Numbered from the stretch's first letter, positions 1 through 6,425 are shown. The stretch is DNA of 18,511 bases from JBJEFI01 sp051873875 (GCA_051873875.1 JBJEFI010000022.1:1-18511); one strand, 5' to 3'. Numbers and translations are program-made. The notes: generated by a model from the sequence alone, not told the origin.

Positions 1-1663
1 CGATGATGTTAATTATTTCATCGATTTTCTTTGCACCAAATACAACTTTTTCATTGTTGATAATCATAGCTGGTACACTCATGATTTTATATTGTGTTTT
101 TAAAGCTGGGAAGTTAGCGATATCTAACATTTCTGCTTCAATATTGTCATTTAAAATTGCTAAGCGTTGTGAACCAACAACAACATCTGGGCAAAGGTGA
201 CAAGATAAAGAAACAGCTACTTTAATATTTACTTTTTTATTTAAGCCTTTAATTTGATTTATTAATTTCTCATCCATTGGTTGACCTGGACCTGCAAGGT
301 TATAAATTGCTAAAATGAATGAGTTTAATTCATGTCCACCAGGAACACCATGATATTTTACACCGCTATATTCACCTTTATGATTCATTAAGGCAACAGC
401 AGGGAATTTATCAATGTTTGCTTTCATTTCTAATTCATGATTTTCACCTTTTAAGATGATTTCAGCATGTAGTTTATCACCTAAAGAAGCAATATCTAAT
501 ACTAAGTCACGTAATTCAAGTGATTTTTCATTTTCTTCATCGACAACAGATAGAAGTGTTACATCGTTTTCCATACGAGCTAAAATGCCGCGTAGTTGAT
601 CACGTAATGCATCTGTTAATAATTTACTTTTTACAGTACCATCAGTTGATGTAGAAGCAGTTGATTGAACTTTTTCTTCTTTCTTTTCAACAACAGTTTC
701 AACAGGCTCATCTTTAATGCCTAAGCGTTCTTTTTCTTCGGCGATATATTTTTCGGCATCTGTTGCAGCGATAGCACCGTCAGCCACTGCTGTTACGATT
801 TGGCGTAATGCTTTTGGTCGTAAATCACCAGCTGCGTATACACCTTTTACATTTGTACGCATGTTTTCATCTGTAATGACATAGCCCCATTTATCTAATT
901 CAATGTGATTTTTAAATACATCTGTTTGAGGTTGGTAACCGATAAAGACAAAAATACCAAATCCTTCACCATTTGTATCCACATATTCTGATACTTCGTT
1001 TGTAACGTTGTTACGATATTTAATTGCTTTTAGCATGTCATCGCCAGTAGCTTCAATTACTTCTGTATTGAATTTTACTTCAATTTTTGGATGTGCTAAT
1101 ACTTTATCAGCAATTGATTTTGCACATGTGAATTCTGGTTCACGAGCTAAGATTGTTACCTTTTTCGCAAAACGAGTTAAGAAAATAGCTTCTTCTGCCG
1201 CAGCATAACCAGCCCCGATAACGAATACATTTAATCCTGTAAAGAATTCACCATCACATGTTGCACAGTAAGCAACCCCACGACCTGTAAATTCAGTTTC
1301 ACCAGGGAATCCTAATTTACGAGGTGAAGCACCAGTTGCGATAACAACTGCGCGAGCTTTTAAAGTACCTTGATCAGTTGTTAATTCTTTTACATCTCCT
1401 GAAAAATCCATATCTGTTACAGTAGCAGTCATGAATTGTACACCAAAAGATTCTGCTTGTTCATGCATTTCTTTCATTAATTGTGGACCAGAGATATACT
1501 TAATACCAGGGTAGTTTGCAACTTCTGATGTAGTTGTCGCTTGTCCACCAACGTTCCCTTTTTCTAAAACAAGTGTATTTAATTTCGCACGTCCTGCGTA
1601 AATACCTGTTGAAAGACCAGCAGAACCGCCACCAATAACGATTAAGTCATAAATTTTTTCCAT
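1..1663 (-). CDS. AhpF-like flavoprotein disulfide reductase with reversed domain order (3' end cut by window edge)
   Basis: The frame is open from the ATG at 1663 to the left edge (554 codons, no stop), so only the last few residues should be missing. Residues 1 to about 312 are a thioredoxin reductase module: FAD motif GGGSAG (11-16), redox pair CATC (C133, C136), nucleotide motif GAGYAA (150-155) and the late FAD motif AAGD. A charged, Ser/Thr-rich linker (about 315-345) leads to a C-terminal region resembling the tandem thioredoxin-fold N-domain of AhpF, with CHLC (C488, C491). Classical AhpF has these parts in the opposite order. The likely role is passing electrons from NAD(P)H through FAD and two CxxC pairs to AhpC, whose gene lies just upstream in the same direction. 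GGGAGG sits 8 nt before the start. The usual TrxR NADPH motif HRRxxxR is replaced by AREPEF near residue 174, so NADH use is possible. Role in vivo is inferred. Confidence 0.88.
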   Translation of the reverse strand, partial: MEKIYDLIVIGGGSAGLSTGIYAGRAKLNTLVLEKGNVGGQATTTSEVANYPGIKYISGPQLMKEMHEQAESFGVQFMTATVTDMDFSGDVKELTTDQGTLKARAVVIATGASPRKLGFPGETEFTGRGVAYCATCDGEFFTGLNVFVIGAGYAAAEEAIFLTRFAKKVTILAREPEFTCAKSIADKVLAHPKIEVKFNTEVIEATGDDMLKAIKYRNNVTNEVSEYVDTNGEGFGIFVFIGYQPQTDVFKNHIELDKWGYVITDENMRTNVKGVYAAGDLRPKALRQIVTAVADGAIAATDAEKYIAEEKERLGIKDEPVETVVEKKEEKVQSTASTSTDGTVKSKLLTDALRDQLRGILARMENDVTLLSVVDEENEKSLELRDLVLDIASLGDKLHAEIILKGENHELEMKANIDKFPAVALMNHKGEYSGVKYHGVPGGHELNSFILAIYNLAGPGQPMDEKLINQIKGLNKKVNIKVAVSLSCHLCPDVVVGSQRLAILNDNIEAEMLDIANFPALKTQYKIMSVPAMIINNEKVVFGAKKIDEIINII

Positions 1664-1711
1664 TCTAAAATCCTCCCGCTAATATAGTTTTTATATAATT
1701 GAACATAATTG

Positions 1712-1838
1712 TTCGATAAGTCATCAATAACAACCTTGAAATAGGTTATCATTGATAATTTATCGAAAGAAAAAGGGGAGGGAGTAAAAAGAAGTTAATC
1801 CTCTTTTTCTTATAGTAACTTTAAGTCACTATGCTCCC
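1712..1838 (-). promoter_or_regulatory. Structured ahpC-reductase intercistronic RNA (multiple hairpins)
   Basis: The 196-nt spacer between ahpC and the reductase gene is dense with inverted repeats. One is a long stem: arms 1712-1736 and 1743-1767 (25 positions) with a 6-nt loop. Read as minus-strand mRNA it has 21 Watson-Crick pairs, three G-U pairs and one A-C mismatch; read as plus-strand RNA the same arms give three mismatches. Upstream are a palindrome at 1813-1831 and a stem 1786-1792/1802-1808, both enclosed by a GGGAG/CTCCC helix (1834-1838/1780-1784) followed by a C4-T5 tract in the mRNA sense. This may act as a partial terminator, processing site or mRNA stabiliser that sets the AhpC to reductase ratio. 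Function is inferred. Confidence 0.6.
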
Positions 1839-1859
1839 TTCACCCTATATATGCTTAAA

Positions 1860-2423
1860 TTAGATTTTACCTACTAAGTCTAAGCTTGGAGCTAATGTTT
1901 CAGCACCTGGTTTCCAGCTAGCTGGGCAAACTTGGTCACCATGTTCAGCGATAAATTGTGCAGCTTGTACTTTACGTAATAGTTCATCTGCATTACGACC
2001 AATACCGTTATCGTGGATTTCATAAGCTTTGATAATACCTTCTGGGTTGATTACGAATGTTCCACGTAAAGCTAAACCTTCTTCTTCAATCATGATATCG
2101 AAGAAACGAGTTAATTTACCAGTTGGGTCAGCTAACATTGGGTATTGTACTTTGTTAATTGTGTCAGAAGACTCGTGCCAAGCTTTATGAGTGAAATGAG
2201 TGTCTGTAGATACGGAGTAAACTTCACAGTTGTTAGCTTTGAACTCATCGTATTTGTCTGCTAATTCACCTAATTCTGTTGGACAAACGAATGTGAAATC
2301 AGCTGGATAGAAAACGAAAACTGACCAATGACCTTTTAAATCTTCTTGTGTTACTTCTTTGAAATCTCCATTGTGGAATGCTTGTACTTTAAAATCTTCA
2401 ACTTTTTTACCGATAAATGACAT
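1860..2423 (-). CDS. ahpC: Alkyl hydroperoxide reductase subunit C (2-Cys peroxiredoxin)
   Basis: This 187-residue protein is a full-length typical 2-Cys peroxiredoxin that reduces H2O2, organic peroxides and probably peroxynitrite in the cytoplasm. The peroxidatic Cys47 lies in FYPADFTFVCPTE and the resolving Cys166 in DQVCPASWKPG near the C-terminus; the end, SLDLVGKI, is standard for AhpC. AGGAGGT precedes the ATG. It is the first gene of a minus-strand unit with the AhpF-like reductase. A PerR box overlaps its promoter, so it should be derepressed by peroxide. The stretch from about residue 95 (QYPMLADPTGKLTRFFDIMIEEEG) differs from the form I remember in B. subtilis, B. cereus and S. aureus ([20 protein letters not shown]), so this may be a second or transferred ahpC lineage. 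That comparison is from memory. Confidence 0.96.
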   Translation of the reverse strand: MSFIGKKVEDFKVQAFHNGDFKEVTQEDLKGHWSVFVFYPADFTFVCPTELGELADKYDEFKANNCEVYSVSTDTHFTHKAWHESSDTINKVQYPMLADPTGKLTRFFDIMIEEEGLALRGTFVINPEGIIKAYEIHDNGIGRNADELLRKVQAAQFIAEHGDQVCPASWKPGAETLAPSLDLVGKI

Positions 2424-2472
2424 ATCAAATTACCTCCTGAATAATATTTAGTTTTAAATAATGATTACTAAT

Positions 2473-2503
2473 TTATAATAATTATAAATTAATTACTTGT
2501 CAA
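2473..2503 (-). promoter_or_regulatory. ahpC promoter with PerR box
   Basis: On the minus strand TTGACA (2503-2498) is followed after 17 nt by TATTAT (2480-2475), a near-consensus sigma-A promoter starting transcription about 45 nt before ahpC. Overlapping the -10 is TTATAATAATTATAA (2473-2487), an exact match to the PerR 7-1-7 box TTATAATnATTATAA; the perfect symmetry extends to 11 bp on each side (2469-2491). PerR is the Fe/Mn-dependent peroxide sensor of Bacillus. It would repress here and release on histidine oxidation by H2O2. Confidence 0.88.
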
Positions 2504-2729
2504 CAATTTTGATTTTAATATTTTGCAAAATTAAAATTGGCAACCATCTTAATTTTACAATAAATTTTATATTTTTAAAAATAATTAGATGTGAATGTTA
2601 CCACAAATAGTATATCCCATTTTGCTTTCTATTTTTCCATTTATATAGAAGAAACTAGCTTAATTTACTGAGAAAATAAGAAAAGGAAGATGTTCACGTA
2701 ATGTCCAAACTATCTTCATAATTTCCTAT
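2504..2729. other. AT-rich divergent intergenic region, no gene
   Basis: This is the rest of the 373-bp space between ahpC and the CoA disulfide reductase start at 2797. No credible coding sequence is visible. It holds a gapped inverted repeat (CAATTTT 2504-2510, AAAATTG 2533-2539) around the 10-bp palindrome TTTTGCAAAA (2521-2530), just upstream of the ahpC -35, and a 14-bp palindrome of A and T at 2570-2583. These could be UP-element-like tracts or sites for another regulator; no specific regulator is recognised. Confidence 0.4.
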
Positions 2730-2757
2730 TTGATATGAAGGAGAAAAGAGATATAAT
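2730..2757 (+). promoter_or_regulatory. Promoter of the CoA disulfide reductase gene
   Basis: TTGATA (2730-2735), a 16-nt spacer and TATAAT (2752-2757) form a good sigma-A promoter. Transcription would start near 2764, about 33 nt before the chosen start codon at 2797. No PerR box overlaps it. The in-frame ATG at 2779 would leave only about 15 nt of leader, which supports the later start. Confidence 0.7.
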
Positions 2758-2796
2758 ATACCATGTGAGGTATTTAAAATGAAGGGGGAAAGGGAA

Positions 2797-4497
2797 ATGG
2801 GTAAAAAGATTATTATTGTTGGCGGTGTGGCTGGTGGAGCAAGTGCGGCTGCTCGTCTCCGTCGATTAAGTGAAGAAAATGAAATTATTTTATTTGAACG
2901 TGGAGAATATATTTCATTCGCAAACTGTGGATTACCATATTATATTGGTAGCACTATTGTAGAACGTAAAAAATTATTACTACAAACTATCGAAGGTTTT
3001 TCAAAACGATTTAGAGTAGATGTTCGTAATTTAAGTGAAGTTGTGAGTATTAATCGTGAAGAAAAAACAGTAACAGTCAGAAATGTAAAAACGAATGAAC
3101 AATATAGAGAGAGCTATGATGATTTAATCTTATCACCAGGGGCTAAGCCAATTCGTCCCGCTATTCCTGGATTAAGTGAGGCAAACAACGTCTTTACATT
3201 ACGAAATATTCCAGATACAGATGCGATTAAAGCATATGTGACTGAAAATAAATTAGAGCGTGCTGTTGTTATTGGAGGTGGCTTTATTGGCGTCGAAATG
3301 GCCGAAAATCTATGGGATTTAGGCTTACATGTAACGCTTGTAGAAGCAGGGAATCAAATTATGGCACCTGTTGATTTTGAAATGGCAGCAATGCTACATG
3401 ATCATCTTCGTTCAAAAGGCGTATCACTTATTTTAGAAGATGGCGTAGCATCTTTTAATAAAAATGGTCATATTGTTACATTGAATTCAGGTCGACAAAT
3501 TCAATCAGATGTGACGATTTTAGCAATTGGTGTAGCGCCAGAAAACGCATTGGCAAAAGAGGCAGGATTAGCAGTCGGATTACGTGGAGCAATTAAAGTA
3601 GATAATCAATTACGTACAGAAGATGCCCATATTTATGCCATTGGGGATGCCATTGAAGTAATAGATTATGTGAATGGTCAAGAAACAGTAATTCCATTAG
3701 CATGGCCGGCAAATCGTCAAGGTCGCTTAGTGGCAGATATTGTAATGGGACGTAGTGGTAGTTACAATGGAACATTAGGAACATCCATTGCGAAAGTATT
3801 TGATTTAACCGTGGCAGCAACAGGAAATAACGAGAAAACATTAAAACGAGTAGGCTATAAGTACGAAGCGGTTCACGTGCATCCAAATTCTCATGCTGGT
3901 TATTATCCAGGAGCATCGCCAATTTCTTTAAAATTATTATTTAACCCGGAAGATGGCACAATCTATGGTGCGCAAGCAGTTGGTAAAGATGGGGTAGATA
4001 AACGGATAGATGTTATTGCAACAGCAATTAAAGGTAACTTATCGGTTTTAGATCTTCCAGACTTAGAATTATCTTATGCACCACCATATTCATCTGCCAA
4101 GGATCCAGTTAATATGGCTGGATATGTAGCAACAGCAATTATGGATGGAATGGTTGAAGTTGTTCATTGGCATGAAATCGATGAAATCGTGAAAAATGGA
4201 GCAACATTAATTGATGTACGTGATGAGAAGGAACGAAATAATGGATTTATTCCTGGTTCCATTTGTATTGCTGTCAATGACTTACGTGAACATTTACATG
4301 AATTACCTAAGGATGAAACAATTTATGTTTCTTGCCAAGTCGGATTCCGTGGTTATTTAGCAGCACGTATTTTAATGGACAATGGCTTTAAAGTGAAAAA
4401 CTTAAGTGGTGGCTATAAAACATATCGTAGTGTATATGGAGTAAAGCCTATTGTTGAACAAGAAGCATCTTGTGATGGGAAAGAGAAATGCTTTTAA
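2797..4497 (+). CDS. cdr: Coenzyme A disulfide reductase with C-terminal rhodanese domain
   Basis: The 566-residue protein reduces CoA disulfide, or CoA persulfide/polysulfide, with NAD(P)H, keeping the CoA thiol pool reduced. It starts with the FAD motif IIIVGGVAGGASAA. The single active-site Cys44 lies in SFANCGLPYY, typical of CoADR and NADH oxidase relatives. A second nucleotide motif (VVIGGGFIGVEMAE) and the FAD motif YAIGDA follow, then the dimerisation domain. From about residue 460 there is a rhodanese domain with Cys513 in the loop CQVGFR, matching the CoADR-RHD isoform known from Bacillus anthracis. The start at 2797 is preferred over an in-frame ATG at 2779: AAGGGGG lies 8 nt before it and the FAD motif begins at once. 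An unusual tail ends in CDGKEKCF, with Cys559 and Cys565. It is divergent from ahpC and next to dps, which fits a redox-defence role. Confidence 0.93.
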   Translation: MGKKIIIVGGVAGGASAAARLRRLSEENEIILFERGEYISFANCGLPYYIGSTIVERKKLLLQTIEGFSKRFRVDVRNLSEVVSINREEKTVTVRNVKTNEQYRESYDDLILSPGAKPIRPAIPGLSEANNVFTLRNIPDTDAIKAYVTENKLERAVVIGGGFIGVEMAENLWDLGLHVTLVEAGNQIMAPVDFEMAAMLHDHLRSKGVSLILEDGVASFNKNGHIVTLNSGRQIQSDVTILAIGVAPENALAKEAGLAVGLRGAIKVDNQLRTEDAHIYAIGDAIEVIDYVNGQETVIPLAWPANRQGRLVADIVMGRSGSYNGTLGTSIAKVFDLTVAATGNNEKTLKRVGYKYEAVHVHPNSHAGYYPGASPISLKLLFNPEDGTIYGAQAVGKDGVDKRIDVIATAIKGNLSVLDLPDLELSYAPPYSSAKDPVNMAGYVATAIMDGMVEVVHWHEIDEIVKNGATLIDVRDEKERNNGFIPGSICIAVNDLREHLHELPKDETIYVSCQVGFRGYLAARILMDNGFKVKNLSGGYKTYRSVYGVKPIVEQEASCDGKEKCF

Positions 4498-4519
4498 ATA
4501 ATAGGTGATTAATTATAAA

Positions 4520-4562
4520 GAGGAGGAGGTAAACTAGCTATTAGTTTATTTCTTCTTTTTTT
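4520..4562 (+). terminator. Intrinsic terminator after the CoA disulfide reductase gene
   Basis: Arms 4520-4536 and 4542-4558 with a 5-nt loop can pair over 17 bp when G-U pairs are allowed: a perfect inner 7 bp (TAAACTA/TAGTTTA) and an outer purine-rich GAGGAGGAGG paired with a U-rich strand. The RNA ends in a U-rich run to 4562. The left arm looks like a ribosome binding site, but no reading frame follows it. Confidence 0.75.
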
Positions 4563-4614
4563 GAACAAATTTTGGCAAAAATGTATATATTCTGTGATTG
4601 TATAAGCAGAATCA

Positions 4615-4651
4615 TTTACAATGTAAATGTGAATGATTATAATAATTATAA
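4615..4651 (+). promoter_or_regulatory. dps promoter with PerR box
   Basis: TTTACA (4615-4620), a 17-nt spacer and a consensus TATAAT (4638-4643) form a strong sigma-A promoter. The exact PerR box TTATAATAATTATAA (4637-4651) covers the -10 and the start region, the same 15-bp sequence as at ahpC. This matches PerR repression of the dps homologue mrgA in B. subtilis. Confidence 0.9.
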
Positions 4652-4675
4652 ATAAGGGAAAGGGAGGATTTTTTT

Positions 4676-5107
4676 ATGTCATTAGAAATCGTGTTAAATA
4701 AACAATTAGCTAACTGGAATGTGCTTTATACGAAGTTACACAAATATCATTGGTATGTAAAAGGTCCACACTTCTTTACATTGCATGAAAAATTTGAGCT
4801 ATACTATAACGATGCAAACTTAATGGTGGATGAATTAGCAGAACGTATTTTAACAATTGGTGGACAACCACTAGCAACATTGCGTCAATACTTAGAAGCT
4901 GCAACAATTCAAGAAGATACAGAACAATTGACTGCCGAAGAAATGGTAGCTAGTTTATTAAAAGATTATACAACAATTATCGAAGAATCACGTCAAGTAG
5001 TCGCATTAGCAGAGGAATCTGGCGATGAAGAGACAGCTGACTTATTCCGTGATAAAATCGCTGCTTTAGAAAAACAAAATTGGATGTTAAACTCTTATTT
5101 AGGTTAA
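4676..5107 (+). CDS. dps: Dps/MrgA-family DNA-protecting mini-ferritin
   Basis: This 143-residue protein belongs to the Dps family, whose dodecamers oxidise Fe(II) with H2O2, store the iron and protect DNA. The ferroxidase signature runs from residue 25 to 62: H25 in YHWYVKG, H37 in TLHEKFE, acidic E41, D52 and E56 in VDELAERILTIGG. Spacing matches the ligands H31, H43, D47, D58 and E62 described for Listeria Dps, with Glu in the third position. There is no long positively charged N-terminal tail, so direct DNA binding may be weak, as in some Gram-positive Dps proteins. GGGAGG lies 8 nt before the ATG. The promoter carries an exact PerR box, so it corresponds functionally to mrgA. Its own terminator is displaced downstream by a repeat element. 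Confidence 0.95.
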   Translation: MSLEIVLNKQLANWNVLYTKLHKYHWYVKGPHFFTLHEKFELYYNDANLMVDELAERILTIGGQPLATLRQYLEAATIQEDTEQLTAEEMVASLLKDYTTIIEESRQVVALAEESGDEETADLFRDKIAALEKQNWMLNSYLG

Positions 5108-5118
5108 ATCTAATTCAT

Positions 5119-5275
5119 ATAAAGTGAAACTTCCCTCAGTAGGAGTTTTTATCATCTCCTACTGAGGCTTAGTTGAACCAATCGGGCTGTTACTAACACG
5201 TATATCTCATTTAAACTTCATTGTTTTTGTTAAATTTTGAAGGGGGAGTCTTAGTGACAGTTAGAGCGGAATAAA
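5119..5275. repeat. bcr1-like dispersed repeat (B. cereus group type)
   Basis: This element of about 155 bp lies between dps and its terminator. It is bounded by ATAAA at 5119-5123 and 5271-5275, which looks like a target duplication. Near its left end is a perfect 12-bp hairpin (CCTCAGTAGGAG 5134-5145, CTCCTACTGAGG 5156-5167, 10-nt loop) with no T-run. Length, terminal hairpin, the ATAAA/TTTAT ends and inner phrases such as TTAGTTGAACCAATCGGGC and GGGGGAGTCTTAGTGACAG match my memory of bcr1, a mobile non-coding repeat confined to the Bacillus cereus group. No coding frame is evident. The identification rests on recall, not alignment. Confidence 0.7.
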
Positions 5276-5278
5276 AAG

Positions 5279-5322
5279 TGTATGTAGAGAGAAGCATTTA
5301 TTTTCTTTACATACATTTTTTT
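5279..5322 (+). terminator. Intrinsic terminator for dps
   Basis: Arms 5279-5293 and 5301-5315 pair over 15 bp (two G-U) with a 7-nt loop and are followed by seven T (5316-5322). It lies 170 nt past the dps stop because the bcr1-like repeat is in between. Confidence 0.85.
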
Positions 5323-5365
5323 AGTTTAAGGAAGTGCTATCTTTAGGTGTTTTTATACAAACCTA

Positions 5366-5374
5366 TGTTATAAT
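5366..5374 (+). promoter_or_regulatory. Extended -10 promoter of the DUF1232 gene
   Basis: TGTTATAAT is an extended -10 (TGn plus consensus TATAAT at 5369-5374), 30 nt before the TTG start. No good -35 is seen at the usual distance, which is tolerated with an extended -10. Confidence 0.55.
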
Positions 5375-5403
5375 GAATCAAAATAAATAAAGAGGATTGA
5401 TTA

Positions 5404-5778
5404 TTGTTGTTGAATAAATGGAAAGAAAAAGCACATAAGATAACGGAAAACATGTATGTCTTATACGGTGCATATAAAAATCCAAAAACGCCTTGGTATG
5501 CTAAGTTAATTGCCATATTAGTAGTGGCCTATGCAGTAAGTCCGATTGATTTAATTCCCGATTTCATTCCCGTATTAGGATATATAGATGACTTAATTCT
5601 TTTACCGATAGGTGTATGGATTGCTTTATTGTTAATTCCAAGTGAAATTGTAGATGAATCTAGGAAAACGGTAAAAGAGAGAAAAATCGTCTCAAGAGGA
5701 ATGTGGGTCGGTGCATCCTTTATTGTTTTTATTTGGGGCGTTGTTGGACTTCAATTAATTCAGTCATTTTTTAGCTAA
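5404..5778 (+). CDS. DUF1232 (YkvA-like) small membrane protein
   Basis: The 124-residue product carries the DUF1232 core SPIDLIPDFIPVLGYIDDLI at about residues 46-65, flanked by hydrophobic segments (about 34-48 and 66-79) and a C-terminal membrane span (about 100-121). The family is widespread in bacteria and plants and has no settled biochemical function; B. subtilis YkvA is a member. The start is probably TTG at 5404: AGAGG lies 8 nt upstream and no in-frame ATG exists near the N-terminus. Three TTG codons follow each other at 5404-5412, so the exact start may vary by one or two codons. It is monocistronic, with its own promoter and a terminator that overlaps the stop codon. Confidence 0.85.
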   Translation: MLLNKWKEKAHKITENMYVLYGAYKNPKTPWYAKLIAILVVAYAVSPIDLIPDFIPVLGYIDDLILLPIGVWIALLLIPSEIVDESRKTVKERKIVSRGMWVGASFIVFIWGVVGLQLIQSFFS

Positions 5779-5800
5779 CTTCTTGAAGTTAGCTTTTTCT
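5773..5800 (+). terminator. Intrinsic terminator overlapping the DUF1232 stop codon
   Basis: AGCTAACTT (5773-5781), loop CTTG and AAGTTAGCT (5786-5794) make a perfect 9-bp stem followed by a T-rich tract. The stop codon TAA (5776-5778) is inside the left arm. Confidence 0.88.
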
Positions 5801-5815
5801 TTTAGAACAAATGTT

Positions 5816-5824
5816 TGGTATAAT
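5816..5824 (+). promoter_or_regulatory. Extended -10 promoter of the YdjM-like gene
   Basis: TGGTATAAT is an extended -10 with a consensus hexamer (5819-5824), only 16 nt past the preceding terminator. Transcription would start near 5831, downstream of the ATG codons at 5811 and 5823, so neither could be the start codon of this transcript. Confidence 0.55.
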
Positions 5825-5849
5825 GGGTGGAAGAAAGAAGGTGATTTTC

Positions 5850-6347
5850 ATTCGTTATTATACCCATGTAGCAACAGCAGTAGCAGGGACGATTGCATTA
5901 ACGGAGCTAAATAATCAATCGTTAACATTGCCAATTATTGCTGGAACAATTATTGGTAGTTTAATTCCAGATATAGATGAACCAAAATCATATATAGGAA
6001 GACGTTCTTTAGGAGTTTCTCACGTTGTAAATAAAAAATATGGACATCGTGGTGGAACACATTCCCTTATTATTTGGTTTATTTTAATGGGATTATTATT
6101 AACAGTTGCAAATAATAAGTTTACAATTGGAATATGTATTGGTTACCTTTTACATATTGTTGGTGATTTCTTTTCTAGTAAAGGTGTGCCATTACTACTT
6201 CCTTTTACAAATAAACGATTTAAATTTTTTATTACATATCGAACGGGAGGATGGTTAGAGAAGATTATTCTTTGTCTTGCTATCACCTATAGTACATTGA
6301 AGCTAACAGATGTAATAAAAGGAATTTTTTATGCCATGTTTATTTAG
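5850..6347 (+). CDS. YdjM-like (DUF457) membrane-bound metal-dependent hydrolase
   Basis: The protein has the pattern of the YdjM family of integral membrane predicted metal hydrolases: an N-terminal YYTHVATA histidine, PDIDEPKS, GHRGGTHS and LLHIVGDFFSSKG, set among three or four hydrophobic spans. These His and Asp residues are the probable metal ligands. The substrate is unknown; E. coli ydjM is an SOS gene, but no LexA site is evident here. The frame is open from an ATG at 5811, but that codon lacks a ribosome site and lies before the predicted transcription start. AAGGTGA (5838-5844) points to the ATT at 5850, giving (M)RYYTHVATA, 165 residues, a typical family N-terminus. GTG at 5841 is the main alternative. 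Family assignment is firm; the start is not. Confidence 0.82.
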   Translation: MRYYTHVATAVAGTIALTELNNQSLTLPIIAGTIIGSLIPDIDEPKSYIGRRSLGVSHVVNKKYGHRGGTHSLIIWFILMGLLLTVANNKFTIGICIGYLLHIVGDFFSSKGVPLLLPFTNKRFKFFITYRTGGWLEKIILCLAITYSTLKLTDVIKGIFYAMFI

Positions 6348-6349
6348 TG

Positions 6350-6391
6350 AAAAAGCTTCCTTCATCTTTAAAGAGATGAGGAAGCTTTTTT
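6350..6391. terminator. Bidirectional terminator between the YdjM-like gene and pit
   Basis: AAAAAGCTTCC (6350-6360) and TCATCT (6362-6367) pair with AGATGA and GGAAGCTTTTT (6374-6390), with one bulged T and a short loop. A-run and T-run on the two sides let it stop both converging transcripts. Confidence 0.88.
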
Positions 6392-6425
6392 GATATAACA
6401 GATGTATAACTATCGTCTAAGCTTT

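Noticed and set aside
3593..3922. 109-residue minus-strand open frame inside the CoADR gene
   Set aside because: It is fully inside a well-supported gene, has no ribosome site, and its composition reflects the other strand.
4637..4651. Fur or Zur box at dps
   Set aside because: The sequence fits TTATAATnATTATAA (PerR) exactly and lacks the TGA/TCA ends of the Fur box.
5134..5167. 12-bp perfect hairpin after dps as its terminator
   Set aside because: No T-run follows on either side; it belongs to the repeat element, and a proper terminator is found at 5279-5322.
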